A stretch of 64,000 nt of DNA, taken from the NCBI RefSeq assembly GCF_003865405.1, contig NZ_RQVQ01000003.1:62001-126000 (forward strand), in the 5' to 3' direction. The notes beneath the pieces were generated by a model. The model saw only the letters and a list, made by a program, of their open reading frames with translations, searched no databases and was not told where the DNA came from. This DNA comes from Paenimyroides tangerinum (GTDB lineage Bacteria > Bacteroidota > Bacteroidia > Flavobacteriales > Flavobacteriaceae). This document shows, in pieces, positions 43,908 through 53,445 of the stretch. The stretch's first letter is position 1; the number at the start of each line of letters is the position of its first letter. The translations under genes were made by a program, and so were the position numbers.

Positions 43908-45667
43908 TGTATCAAAAAATCATAGCAGAACAACAAGCAATCTTAAATAAACTAAACAAGCAAAAAACGATATTAAGTTGGACGCGTTTGGTTTTATTAA
44001 TCGCAGCCATTTATTTTTTTTATTTAATGCTTTATAACCGAGATGGAATCTACGGATTTTACGCATTGATTTTATTCGTTGTTTTTTTAGTAATAGTAAA
44101 TATCTACATTAAAAAACAAGAAAAAGTAATTTATCATCAAACCTTAAAAAAGATTAATGAAGATGAAATTGCCTTTTTAGATGGTAAATTTAATTTTGAT
44201 GAAGGTAAAGAATTTCTAAATCCGCAACACGCATTTTCGTATGATTTGGATTTATTTGGACGAAATTCCATTTTTCAATTCATTAATCGTACAGGAACTT
44301 CCTTAGGGAAAAATAAATTGGCAGTAAGTTTGCAAGAAATTCCAACTTCCGAAACGATTTCTTTAAAGCAAAAAGCTGTTGAAGAACTAGCTTCAAAAAC
44401 CGAATTTCGTCAGCATTTTCAAACTTTAGCAGCTATTGCAAATACAACTGATAAAGAAAATAACGCCATTAAAAATTGGACAGAAACGCAAACTGCAAAA
44501 CCAAATAAAATCTTTTCAATTTTAGCAATTATATTTCCTTTGCTTTTATTGATTTCAATTATTGGTTCTTTCTTCGATTTACATCCAGTTTTCGATAAAC
44601 TTACGATTTTTGTTTTCTCTTTGAATTTATTTGCTGTTGGAGCTTTCACAAAATTCATTTTACAAGAAATCGGAAAAGGTGATAAAATCGCTTTCAGCTT
44701 GCAGCAATATGCTAAAATGATTCGTTTTTTTAATGAAAATGAATTCGAATCAGCATATTTAAAACAGATTCAAGAAAAATTAAAAAATGAAAATGTAAAT
44801 GCCAATGAAGCTTTAACTGAGCTTTCAAATATTTTCGAAAAATTAAATACCGTAGCCAATCTTTTTATTTTTATAGCTTTTAACGGAACGTTTCAATATC
44901 ATTTTTGGGTTTATAAAAAGCTTCAAAATTGGAAAGAAAAATATTTAGCTTTTTTGTGGGATTCGGTTTCGATTATTGGAGAAATTGAAGTTTTAAATAG
45001 CTTAGCAAATTTTGCATACAACAATCAAGAATATGTTTATCCTACGATTACTCAAGATAAAATTCAGTTTGAAGAGTTAGGACATCCGTTATTATCTAAA
45101 TCAAAAAGAGTTCGAAATTCGATTGATTTTACCAATCAACAATTTGTGATTTTAACCGGAAGTAATATGAGTGGTAAAAGTACTTATTTACGAACGGTCG
45201 GAATCAATTTGGTATTAAGTTATGTTGGAGCACCAATCGATTGTAAATCAGCTCAAGTTTTTCCTTTACCGTTATGGGTTTCTATGCGATTAACTGATTC
45301 ACTTTCGGATAGCGAATCGTTCTTTTTCGCAGAAGTAAAACGTTTAAAACAAATTGTAACCGAAGCTGAAAAGCAACAAATATTTGTTTTACTTGACGAG
45401 ATTTTAAAAGGAACAAATTCAGACGATAAAAAATCAGGAACGGTTGGTGTTATTGAGAAACTACATCATTTAAATGTTTTGGGAATGATTGCAACGCACG
45501 ATTTAGAAGTTTGCGAAACTACCTATAAATATCCACAATCGATGCGTAATATGTGTTTTGAGGTTGAAATTATTGACAACGAATTACATTTTGATTACAA
45601 GCTTAAAGACGGCGTTTGCCAAAACAAAAACGCAACTTTCATTATGAAGAAAATGGAAATTATTTAA
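43907..45667 (+). CDS. Membrane-associated MutS-like ATPase
   Basis: 586 residues. Two membrane segments near the N-terminus (about 22-60: TRLVLLIAAIYFFYLML and ALILFVVFLVIVNIY) and two more near 200-240, then the MutS core and ATPase. Walker A is GSNMSGKSTYLRTVG near residue 418, followed by the SESFFFAEVKRLKQIV and LLDEILKGTNSDDKKSG blocks (Walker B and switch). The lever and clamp look shortened and the mismatch-recognition domain I is absent, so it is not a canonical mismatch repair MutS. The cellular role of this flavobacterial membrane form is unknown to me. Confidence 0.85.
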   Translation: MYQKIIAEQQAILNKLNKQKTILSWTRLVLLIAAIYFFYLMLYNRDGIYGFYALILFVVFLVIVNIYIKKQEKVIYHQTLKKINEDEIAFLDGKFNFDEGKEFLNPQHAFSYDLDLFGRNSIFQFINRTGTSLGKNKLAVSLQEIPTSETISLKQKAVEELASKTEFRQHFQTLAAIANTTDKENNAIKNWTETQTAKPNKIFSILAIIFPLLLLISIIGSFFDLHPVFDKLTIFVFSLNLFAVGAFTKFILQEIGKGDKIAFSLQQYAKMIRFFNENEFESAYLKQIQEKLKNENVNANEALTELSNIFEKLNTVANLFIFIAFNGTFQYHFWVYKKLQNWKEKYLAFLWDSVSIIGEIEVLNSLANFAYNNQEYVYPTITQDKIQFEELGHPLLSKSKRVRNSIDFTNQQFVILTGSNMSGKSTYLRTVGINLVLSYVGAPIDCKSAQVFPLPLWVSMRLTDSLSDSESFFFAEVKRLKQIVTEAEKQQIFVLLDEILKGTNSDDKKSGTVGVIEKLHHLNVLGMIATHDLEVCETTYKYPQSMRNMCFEVEIIDNELHFDYKLKDGVCQNKNATFIMKKMEII

Positions 45668-45678
45668 TTCGATTTCAA

Positions 45679-45741
45679 AATTAGAATTCAATTAGAATTG
45701 ACTTTAATTCGGAAAAACAATTTCTGAATTTGTTATATTTG
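45679..45741 (+). promoter_or_regulatory. Response-regulator promoter with tandem operator
   Basis: Tandem direct repeat ATTAGAATTCAATTAGAATT (45680-45699) with an 11-bp period and a weaker third copy (ACTTTAATTCG). The -7 box TATATTTG (45734-45741) follows 34 bases later. The same 20-mer, with one change and in inverted orientation, precedes the efflux operon. It is a likely binding site for the response regulator encoded immediately downstream. Confidence 0.7.
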
Positions 45742-45759
45742 TTTTTAAATCAATAAAAT

Positions 45760-46434
45760 ATGCAAATACTTGTTGTTGAAGACGATAAACGAATCAGTGA
45801 TTTTCTTATCAAAGGATTAGAAGAAAACGGTTATTTGGTTACTTTGTGCAAATCGGCAGAAGAAGTTTTGCAAGATTTTTTATCTATTCAATGGGATTTG
45901 ATAATTTGCGATATTATGCTTCCTGGAATTGATGGTATTCAGTTGGTTCAAACCTTACGATTTAAAAAAATATTTGTTCCAATTTTGATGTTAAGTGCAT
46001 TGAATAATGTTCAAGATAAAGTTTCGGCTTTAGATTATGGAGCTGATGACTACATAACTAAACCTTTTCATTTTGATGAATTATTATCTAGAATTAAAGC
46101 TTTAACTCGAAGATTAAATTATAAACAAGAAGATGAAGTTTCTAAAATTCTGATTTTTAATGCGCTGAAAATCGATTTGAATCAATACAAAGTTTTTCTA
46201 AATGATGTCGAAGTTGAACTTTCTCCAAGAGAATATAAATTGTTAATTTATTTAATTGAAAATCAAAATAAAACGGTTTCTCGAATTCAAATTTTAAATG
46301 CCGTTTGGGGCATCAATTTTAATAATCATACCAATGTTGTAGATGTTTACATTTCTTATTTGCGTAATAAATTAGAAATGAAAGATTATAAATTTATTTA
46401 TACAGTAAAAGGCGTCGGATATATGTTTAAGTAA
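45760..46434 (+). CDS. OmpR/PhoB-family response regulator
   Basis: 224 residues. Receiver domain with VEDDKR, phospho-acceptor Asp51 (IICDIMLPGIDG) and the Lys of ITKPFHFDELL. The C-terminal winged-helix DNA-binding domain includes LSPREYKLLIYLIENQNKTV and VDVYISYLRNKLE, ending YTVKGVGYMFK. Such regulators next to RND metal pumps usually belong to the CusR/CzcR/CopR group. The sensor kinase gene starts six bases later and the efflux operon follows; tandem sites before both units suggest autoregulation and activation. Confidence 0.93.
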   Translation: MQILVVEDDKRISDFLIKGLEENGYLVTLCKSAEEVLQDFLSIQWDLIICDIMLPGIDGIQLVQTLRFKKIFVPILMLSALNNVQDKVSALDYGADDYITKPFHFDELLSRIKALTRRLNYKQEDEVSKILIFNALKIDLNQYKVFLNDVEVELSPREYKLLIYLIENQNKTVSRIQILNAVWGINFNNHTNVVDVYISYLRNKLEMKDYKFIYTVKGVGYMFK

Positions 46435-46440
46435 AATGTT

Positions 46441-47790
46441 ATGAATCTAAAACATCGTTTATCTTTTTATTCTGTTACAGTTTTTTCGATTGTAATTTTG
46501 GTTGCTTCTGCCGCTATTTATTTTTCATTTTATAAAAAGATGGAACATAATGAATTACTTTCATTAAAAAATAAAACTTTATTAGCTGCCATTTATTATT
46601 TAGAAGCAGATGAAACGGGCGTTGTAGAACGTGAAACCGTTATTGACCAATTAAGAAAATCGATTTCGCGTTCAAATATTGCCGTTTTTAATGACCAAAA
46701 TATTTTGGTTCGAGGAGAAATGAATGCCGCAACAGATATTTCTACAAGCTTTTTAAATAAAGTTCGCTCGCAACACGAAAGCAATTATATTACAAAAGAT
46801 TTTTTTTACAATGGATTGTTTTATAAGGATAACGAAGGTGATTTTGTGGTCATTACTCGAGAATCTAAATCTGAATTTAATCAACAACTTTTGACGTTAT
46901 TACAGATTTTGACAATTGTTTTTCTTGTCGGAATTGTGATGGTTTATATTTTTTCGAACTTATTAGGAAAATTTGCTTTTCAACCTTTGACAAATATTAT
47001 CGACCAAATTAAAGAACGCGATAATGTCAATTTTTCTAAACCTTTACAAACCAAAGATTCTTATACCGAAATTCAAGATTTAGTTAAAAGTTACAATCAT
47101 TTTATTGAACGAATTGACAAAACTTTTATAATTCAAAAGAATTTTATCGATTACGTTTCGCACGAACTTCGCACTCCAATTACCGCATTGTTATTGACTT
47201 TGGAAGTAACGCATAACAAAGACCGTTCAAAAGAAGAATACCAACAAGTTTTAAATCAATTGAGTCAATATGTTATTGATTTAGAAGAAACGTTGGATAA
47301 TATGATGTTGCTTTCAGGCGCTAAAACCAAATTCGAATTTACTAAAATTCATATCGATGAAATTATTTGGCAAGTTATTGAACAAATGATTCTGTATCAT
47401 AATGCTCAAATCGAAGTGAATATTTTGGTTAAGAATTCTGATTTTTTAATCATAAACGGCAATCCGCAGTTACTTCAATTAGCATTGAATAATATTATTG
47501 AAAATGCAATAAAATATTCAGACAATCAACCGATTAAGATTCTTTTTGAAGATAAAAATAATCATTTAGAGATTTCTGTTTTTGATACCGGAATTGGTAT
47601 TCCACTTGACGATGTTCCAAATATAACGGCTAACTTTTTTCGTGGACAAAATACGCAGTTTTATACCGGAAAAGGTATTGGTTTATCAATGGCAAATATC
47701 ATTTTTACTCTGCATAATATCCAATTACAGTTGAAAAATAATCAACCAAAAGGAACAATTGCAAAGCTTTCTTTTCCTGAAAATATTTAA
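46441..47790 (+). CDS. Sensor histidine kinase
   Basis: 449 residues, two membrane helices (about 9-30 and 153-175) enclosing a roughly 120-residue periplasmic sensor, then HAMP-like linker, the dimerisation domain with phospho-acceptor His241 (VSHELRTPI) and the ATP-binding domain (NIIENAIKYS N box, FDTGIGIP G1, GKGIGLSMA G2). It is the partner of the response regulator six bases upstream. The stimulus is probably a heavy metal ion, judged only from the downstream pump. Confidence 0.93.
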   Translation: MNLKHRLSFYSVTVFSIVILVASAAIYFSFYKKMEHNELLSLKNKTLLAAIYYLEADETGVVERETVIDQLRKSISRSNIAVFNDQNILVRGEMNAATDISTSFLNKVRSQHESNYITKDFFYNGLFYKDNEGDFVVITRESKSEFNQQLLTLLQILTIVFLVGIVMVYIFSNLLGKFAFQPLTNIIDQIKERDNVNFSKPLQTKDSYTEIQDLVKSYNHFIERIDKTFIIQKNFIDYVSHELRTPITALLLTLEVTHNKDRSKEEYQQVLNQLSQYVIDLEETLDNMMLLSGAKTKFEFTKIHIDEIIWQVIEQMILYHNAQIEVNILVKNSDFLIINGNPQLLQLALNNIIENAIKYSDNQPIKILFEDKNNHLEISVFDTGIGIPLDDVPNITANFFRGQNTQFYTGKGIGLSMANIIFTLHNIQLQLKNNQPKGTIAKLSFPENI

Positions 47791-47791
47791 T

Positions 47792-47851
47792 AATTCTAAT
47801 CGAATTCTAATCTAACTTAAAATTTACCTTAATTTTCAACTTCTACTTTTG
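47792..47851 (+). promoter_or_regulatory. Efflux operon promoter with inverted copy of the tandem operator
   Basis: AATTCTAATCGAATTCTAAT (47792-47811), the reverse complement of the element at 45680-45699 except for one base. A -7 box TACTTTTG (47844-47851) lies 32 bases beyond it, almost the same spacing as at the response-regulator promoter (34). The TolC-family gene begins at 47863. Confidence 0.7.
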
Positions 47852-47862
47852 AATCAAATGAT

Positions 47863-49128
47863 TTGAAAGTGAAAATGAATATCTTATCAACCCTAGTAAT
47901 TTCTTGTTTTTGTGTTTTACCAACACAAGCGCAGAATTTTAATTTGCAAGAAATTGAAACTTATTTTTTGCAAAATAATTTAAGTTTAATTGCAAAAAAA
48001 TATCAGATTTCTCAATCTGAAGCTTTGCTTATTCAAGAAAAACTGCTTCCAAATCCATCCTTAGCAATCAGCGAAGTGAATTTATGGAAAAATGGGTCGG
48101 CTGAACAACTTCCTTATTTGTTTGGTAAATACGGACAAACGCAACAAATTTCACTTGAACTGGAACAGTTAATTGAAACAGCAGGTAAACGAAAAAAACG
48201 AGTTGCGATTAAAGCAAACGAAATTAAACAAGCGAATTTTGAGTTCGAAGAATTACTTCGTGAGCTTAAAAAAGAACTTCGATTAACGTATTGGAATTTG
48301 TTTCGAATCAGTGAAACGCGTCAACAAACAGAAGCTTTAGTGCAACTTTATCAGCAATTAAATGAACAATACACACGACAAGCAAATCTGAAAAATATTT
48401 CTCAAGCTGATGCATATCGTGTGCAAACTGCTTTCTTGAATTTACAATCTGAAAACGCGGAATTACTTCAAGAACAGGCTGAACATTTATTGAGGTTACA
48501 GCAATTAACTCAAATTCCGAATTTAAAATTAGAGCAAATTGTTTTTCCGATTATTCCTACAAATTTGTCTCAAAAAATTCCATTAAATATTTCTGAAACA
48601 ACGCAGCAAAACAACATTTCTATAATGCTTCAAACCAACCAAATTGATTTAGCACAAAAACAATTAGATTTAGAAGAAGCGCAACGTATTCCTGATTTAA
48701 ATCTGCAAGTAAACTATGACCGTGGAGGCAATATTATGCGTGATTTTGTTGGTGTTGGTGTTCGTTTTGATTTGCCCGTTTTTAATAGAAACAAAGGAAA
48801 TATTTCTGCTGCCAAAAGCAATATCGAAATGCAAAAAGTAGAAAGAAGTGCCATTGAACGTCAAATTGAAAACGATTCTAATTTTGCCATTGCTCAGTTG
48901 TTTCAATTTGAAAAGTTAATGAAGCAACGTAACGATTTTAGTCAAGAAAATGCGACTGATTTACTTCAAAATTATTACAAACATTTACAGAATAAACACA
49001 TCACTTTAATGGAATTTATAGATTTTACTCAAGCACATTTAGAGTCTCAAAAAGCTTATAATCATTGGGTAAATCAATATTACGCAAATTACGAAAAGTT
49101 ACAATATTTAGCAGGAAAAGATTTTTAG
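47863..49128 (+). CDS. TolC-family outer-membrane efflux protein
   Basis: 421 residues. A signal peptide ends near PTQAQ and is followed by the two helical-coil repeats of outer-membrane efflux ducts. Typical pieces are NPSLAISEVNLW, ELEQLIETAGKRKKRV (the LxxxxxxAGKR pattern of CzcC/CusC-like proteins), DAYRVQTAFLNLQ and IPDLNLQVNYDRGG. It forms the outer-membrane exit channel for the RND pump encoded two genes downstream. Two bases separate it from the fusion-protein gene. Confidence 0.92.
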   Translation: MKVKMNILSTLVISCFCVLPTQAQNFNLQEIETYFLQNNLSLIAKKYQISQSEALLIQEKLLPNPSLAISEVNLWKNGSAEQLPYLFGKYGQTQQISLELEQLIETAGKRKKRVAIKANEIKQANFEFEELLRELKKELRLTYWNLFRISETRQQTEALVQLYQQLNEQYTRQANLKNISQADAYRVQTAFLNLQSENAELLQEQAEHLLRLQQLTQIPNLKLEQIVFPIIPTNLSQKIPLNISETTQQNNISIMLQTNQIDLAQKQLDLEEAQRIPDLNLQVNYDRGGNIMRDFVGVGVRFDLPVFNRNKGNISAAKSNIEMQKVERSAIERQIENDSNFAIAQLFQFEKLMKQRNDFSQENATDLLQNYYKHLQNKHITLMEFIDFTQAHLESQKAYNHWVNQYYANYEKLQYLAGKDF

Positions 49129-49130
49129 GT

Positions 49131-50234
49131 ATGAAAAAAATAAGTCGATATATTTTAGTTACAGGTTTTTTTATGACCTTGTTTTCGTGTGCGAAAAACA
49201 CAAATGAAGAAATGCCTATTAGCAATTCAGATTCTCAGAAGTTTTGTTTAAATGAACAATTAAAAAAGACTACTCAAATCTCAGAAGTTTTTGAACAACC
49301 TGTTCAAGAACAAATGACATTTTCTGGTAAAATTGAATATAACGAAAATGATTTGGTTGCTTTTAAAAGTTTACTTGAAGGATTTGTAGAAAACGTTTCA
49401 TTTGAATTAGGAGATTATGTGAAACAAAGTCAAGTTTTGGCAACTGTTAAATCATTTCAAATTCAAGAATTAATTCAACAACAAAAAGCATTACAAAGTC
49501 AAATTGTTTTTCTAGAGCAAAAGAAAAAATCGCAACATGAAATGTTACAGGACGGATTACTTGCAGCTCCGGATTTGTTAGAAACAGAAAACGAACTTTC
49601 TCAAGCTCGATTGGAAAAAAATCGGATTCAAGAAAATTTAAATTTATACAAAGCTGCAGGAAATGGAATTTTTCAGATTGTTGCTCCAAAAAATGGTTAT
49701 ATCATTCAAAAAAATATCAGCAAAGGTCAAACTTTAACTTCAGATAGCGAACCTTTGTTTGCAATTTCAAATCTAAAGCAAGTTTGGGTCATGGTTAATA
49801 TTTACGCAAGTAATTTAAGATACATAAAAGTTGGAGATGCGGTTAAAGTTAGAACTGTTGCTTATCCTGATGATTTATATCAAGGTAAAATAGATAAAAT
49901 ATATAATGTTTTTGATGACAATGAACACGTTTTAAAAGCACGAGTTGTTTTAGAAAATCAGGATTTAAATTTAATGCCTGGACTTGGAGCAGATATTATT
50001 ATTGATAAAAATTTGAGTAATGAGGTTGCTTTCGCTATTCCAAATAAAGCAAAAGTTTTTAATAATAATAAAGAATATGTTGTGGTTTATAAAAACGATT
50101 GCGAATTAGAAATTCGTAAAATCAATTCTTTTGCTCAAAATGAAGAGTTTACTTATATCAAAGAAAAATTCGATGCTAATGAAAAAATCGTAACAACAAA
50201 TGCATTATTAATTTTTGAACAATTAAAGCCATAA
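49131..50234 (+). CDS. RND efflux periplasmic adaptor (membrane fusion lipoprotein)
   Basis: 367 residues from the ATG at 49131. A longer in-frame reading from 49065 lies inside the TolC gene and is rejected. It has a lipoprotein signal (TLFSCAKNT, Cys near 19). A barrel-sandwich half (FSGKIEYNENDLVAFKSLLEGFVENV), a helical hairpin (about 130-185, IQELIQQQKALQSQIVFLEQ) and a second lipoyl half (IVAPKNGYIIQKNISKGQTL) follow. It couples the inner-membrane pump to the outer channel. The overall form is CusB/CzcB-like but without extended metal-binding His tails. Confidence 0.92.
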   Translation: MKKISRYILVTGFFMTLFSCAKNTNEEMPISNSDSQKFCLNEQLKKTTQISEVFEQPVQEQMTFSGKIEYNENDLVAFKSLLEGFVENVSFELGDYVKQSQVLATVKSFQIQELIQQQKALQSQIVFLEQKKKSQHEMLQDGLLAAPDLLETENELSQARLEKNRIQENLNLYKAAGNGIFQIVAPKNGYIIQKNISKGQTLTSDSEPLFAISNLKQVWVMVNIYASNLRYIKVGDAVKVRTVAYPDDLYQGKIDKIYNVFDDNEHVLKARVVLENQDLNLMPGLGADIIIDKNLSNEVAFAIPNKAKVFNNNKEYVVVYKNDCELEIRKINSFAQNEEFTYIKEKFDANEKIVTTNALLIFEQLKP

Positions 50235-50237
50235 TCA

Positions 50238-53200
50238 ATGAAGAAGTTAGTACAAGCAATAGTTACGTTTTCATTGAAAAATACTTCTTTGGTGATGTTT
50301 TTGACCTTAGGTTTATTATTTGGTGGAATTTACGCTTTAAAGCACACGCCTATCGAAGCATTTCCGGATGTAACAAACACCAGAGCCCGAATCATTACAC
50401 AATGGCCAGGACGTAGCGCCGAAGAAATGGAGAAGATGATTACGTTACCTATCTCTAAAGAAATGAATGCCATTCCAAAAAAATCAAACATTCGTTCAGT
50501 GTCACTTTTTGGATTATCTGTTGTTACTGTTCAGTTCGAAGACGGAGTAGATGATTTTTATGCGCAACAATATGTTTCAAATAAATTAAATGGAATTAGT
50601 TTGCCAGAAAACGCTGAAGTTTCTGTTGAGCCACCTTCGGGAGCAACAGGTGAGATTTTTAGATATGTAATTAAAAGTGATTTACCGATTAAAGAAGTTA
50701 CTGCTATTCAAGATTGGATAATTGAACGTGAATTACTTGGTGTTCCTGGAGTTGCCGATGTGATTAGCTTTGGTGGAGAAGAAAAGATATTTGAAATTCA
50801 AATCAATCCAACCGAACTTAAAAATTTTGACTTATCACCTTTAGATGTTTATGAAGCTGTTTCTAAATCTAACATAAATGTTGGTGGAGATGTTATTCAA
50901 CAAGGTGACCAAGCTTACGTAGTTCGTGGAGTTGGTTTGTTAGATAAAATCGAGGATATCGAAAATATAACAATTAAGTTAAATGGTTCAACTCCAATTT
51001 TAATAAAAAATGTAGCTAATGTAGCTATTTCTAGTAAACCGCGTTTAGGTCAGGTTGGTTACAATGAACACGATGATTTGGTTGAAGGAATTGTAATTAT
51101 GCTTCGAGGTGAAAATCCTTCTGAAGTTATCGATAGGTTAAAAGAAAAAATAACAGAACGTAATGAAAGAACGCTTCCTGAAAATGTTCAGATAGAAACG
51201 GTTGTGGACCGAACTAAATTAGTGAACAATACAGTAAATACAGTTTCTAAAAATATAGTAGAAGGTGTGTTATTGGTTTCGTTAATCGTATTTGTTTTCT
51301 TATACAATTGGAAATCGACAGTAATTGTTGCTTCGGTAATTCCGCTATCGTTTTTATTTGCGATTATTATGCTGAAGATTCAAGGTTTACCAGCTAATTT
51401 AATTTCGATGGGAGCTTTAGATTTTGGTCTTTTACTCGAAGGAACTTTGGTAATTGTCGAAACCGTTTTTGTTTCTTTAGCCACGCTACAGCATAAAGTT
51501 GGTCCAGAACGATTTGCTAAAATGAGTAAATTAGGAACTATTAAAAAAAGTGCTGGAAGTGTTGCCTCTTATATATTCTTTGCATTAATTATTTTAATTG
51601 TTGCACTATTACCAATTTTCTCTTTTCAGAAAGTTGAAGGTAAAATGTTTACACCTTTGGCATTTACTTTAGGATATGCACTTTTAGGTTCGCTTATTTT
51701 AAGCTTGACGTATGTACCAGCAATGTGTAAATTGTTGTTCACAAAGAACATCGAAGAAAAAGAAAATTTTATTACACGTTTTTTTCATAAAACCATTTAT
51801 GGAATGTTTCAAAAAACGTTTGAATACAAAAAAGTTACGGTAGCATTTTTTATTGGTTTGTTAGCATTGTGTGCGATTAAATTTTCTAATTATGGTTCTG
51901 AGTTTTTACCACAATTAAACGAAGGCGCTATTTATATTCGAGCTACTTTACCTAATAGTATTAGTTTGCAAGAATCAACCAAATTGACAAAAGAGATGAA
52001 AAAAATTATGGTTGATAATTGTAAAGAAATTGATTTTATTTTGACTCAAACAGGTCGTCCAAATGATGGTACTGATCCTACAGGTTTTTTTAATATCGAA
52101 TTTAATGTGCAATTAAAAGACGAGAAAGATTGGAATCGTTCGGTATCAAAAGATGAAATTATTCAAGAACTTCGAACACAATTAAATCATTATCCAGGAA
52201 TCAATTTTGGATTTAGTCAACCCATTCAAGATAATGTTGAAGAATATGTTGCTGGAGTTAAAAGTTCGTTAGTTATCAAGATTTTTGGAGATGATTTATA
52301 TGATTTGGAATCTTACGCAAATGACGTAGCTAATTCAATAAAAAAAGTTGAAGGAATTACAGATATTAATGTTTATAAAAATATCGGTTTACCCGAATTA
52401 CGCATTCAATTGCACGATTCTAAAATGGCTAAATATGGAATTCAAACTGCCGATGTTCAAGCTGTAATTGCTATGACAATTGGTGGGCAAGCTGCAACTA
52501 AGTTTTATGAAAATGACCGACAATTTGATGTTGTGTTGCGTTTTCAAGAATCTTACCGAAATACACCAGATAAAATTAAAAACATTTTAATTCCAACTAG
52601 TAATGGTCAAAATATTCCTTTACAAGAAATTGCAACCATCGGATATCAAACAGGACCAGCTTTTATTTATCGCGAAGGAAATAGTCGTTACATCGGAGTT
52701 GGTTTTAGTATCGAAGGTCGTGATTTAGGAAGTACAATTGCAGAAGCCAAAGATGTTGTTGCCAAAGAAGTTAAACTTCCAAAAGAAAATCATTTAGAAT
52801 GGGCTGGTGAATTTGAAAGTAAAGAACGTGCTACAAATCAATTAATGACTGTAATTCCAATTTCTTTGGTTCTTATTTTATTATTGTTGTATAGTAATTT
52901 TGGTAATATGAAAGATACTGCAATTGCTTCGATAACTATTCCTTTTGCTTTTATTGGCGGATTTTTATCACTTTGGATAACAGGAACCGTTTTTGGTATT
53001 TCTGCAGGAATCGGATTAATCATTCTTTTTGGAGTAAATACTATTAACGCTATTATTTTGATTGCTGTGATGAAAGAATATTTGAAAAAAGATTCACTAA
53101 AACTAGCTATTGAAAAGGGAGTAAGTTCTCGAATTCGTTCTATTGTTATGATTGCTTTGATGGGTTCAATGGGATTATTACCTGCTGCACTTTCGACGAG

Positions 53201-53327
53201 TATGGGTTCTGAAATTCAAAAACCTTTAGCAATTATGATTGTAGGTGGATTATTGATTTGTTTGATTCTTTCTTTTACTGTTTTACCAGTTGTTTTCTAT
53301 ATCGCTTATCATAAACATAAATCATAG
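50238..53327 (+). CDS. Heavy-metal RND efflux pump (CusA/CzcA type)
   Basis: 1029 residues, twelve membrane helices and two large periplasmic loops. HME-RND hallmarks: IEAFPDVTNTRARIITQWPG, VPGVADVISFGGEEKIFEI, GYNEHDDLVEGIVIMLRGENP and NLISMGALDFGLLLEGTLVIVE in helix 4. The helix-4 proton-relay positions are Asp395, Glu401 and Glu408; CzcA of Cupriavidus has Asp, Asp, Glu at the matching places. It exports a metal ion from cytoplasm or periplasm by proton antiport. Last gene of a three-gene pump operon controlled by the adjacent two-component system. Confidence 0.94.
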   Translation: MKKLVQAIVTFSLKNTSLVMFLTLGLLFGGIYALKHTPIEAFPDVTNTRARIITQWPGRSAEEMEKMITLPISKEMNAIPKKSNIRSVSLFGLSVVTVQFEDGVDDFYAQQYVSNKLNGISLPENAEVSVEPPSGATGEIFRYVIKSDLPIKEVTAIQDWIIERELLGVPGVADVISFGGEEKIFEIQINPTELKNFDLSPLDVYEAVSKSNINVGGDVIQQGDQAYVVRGVGLLDKIEDIENITIKLNGSTPILIKNVANVAISSKPRLGQVGYNEHDDLVEGIVIMLRGENPSEVIDRLKEKITERNERTLPENVQIETVVDRTKLVNNTVNTVSKNIVEGVLLVSLIVFVFLYNWKSTVIVASVIPLSFLFAIIMLKIQGLPANLISMGALDFGLLLEGTLVIVETVFVSLATLQHKVGPERFAKMSKLGTIKKSAGSVASYIFFALIILIVALLPIFSFQKVEGKMFTPLAFTLGYALLGSLILSLTYVPAMCKLLFTKNIEEKENFITRFFHKTIYGMFQKTFEYKKVTVAFFIGLLALCAIKFSNYGSEFLPQLNEGAIYIRATLPNSISLQESTKLTKEMKKIMVDNCKEIDFILTQTGRPNDGTDPTGFFNIEFNVQLKDEKDWNRSVSKDEIIQELRTQLNHYPGINFGFSQPIQDNVEEYVAGVKSSLVIKIFGDDLYDLESYANDVANSIKKVEGITDINVYKNIGLPELRIQLHDSKMAKYGIQTADVQAVIAMTIGGQAATKFYENDRQFDVVLRFQESYRNTPDKIKNILIPTSNGQNIPLQEIATIGYQTGPAFIYREGNSRYIGVGFSIEGRDLGSTIAEAKDVVAKEVKLPKENHLEWAGEFESKERATNQLMTVIPISLVLILLLLYSNFGNMKDTAIASITIPFAFIGGFLSLWITGTVFGISAGIGLIILFGVNTINAIILIAVMKEYLKKDSLKLAIEKGVSSRIRSIVMIALMGSMGLLPAALSTSMGSEIQKPLAIMIVGGLLICLILSFTVLPVVFYIAYHKHKS

Positions 53328-53356
53328 ATTTTTTATTATTAATTCAATTGTTATAT

Positions 53357-53388
53357 AAAGAGCAAGTTAAACCTTGTTCTTTTTTTTG
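53357..53388 (+). terminator. Terminator of the efflux operon
   Basis: Stem AGAGCAAG / CTTGTTCT with one G-T pair and a long T-run. Confidence 0.82.
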
Positions 53389-53397
53389 TTTTTTATT

Positions 53398-53437
53398 TTG
53401 ATATTAAATAAAAACAAATAACTTTGTAATTCAAAGT
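53398..53437 (+). promoter_or_regulatory. Promoter with 17-bp dyad operator, copy 1
   Basis: TTG (53398-53400), 18-base spacer, -7 box TAACTTTG (53419-53426). The dyad ACTTTG-TAATT-CAAAGT (53421-53437) has its left half inside the -7 box. The identical arrangement recurs at 54339-54378 before the DUF4173-like gene. A repressor on it would block RNA polymerase directly. The likely binder is the winged-helix protein encoded at 54048. Confidence 0.78.
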
Positions 53438-53445
53438 AAGTTTTT

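Noticed and set aside
45679..45712. A possible CRISPR-like or microsatellite array in the 11-bp repeats before the response regulator
   Set aside because: There are only two good copies with no spacers; their match to the efflux promoter makes an operator a better reading.
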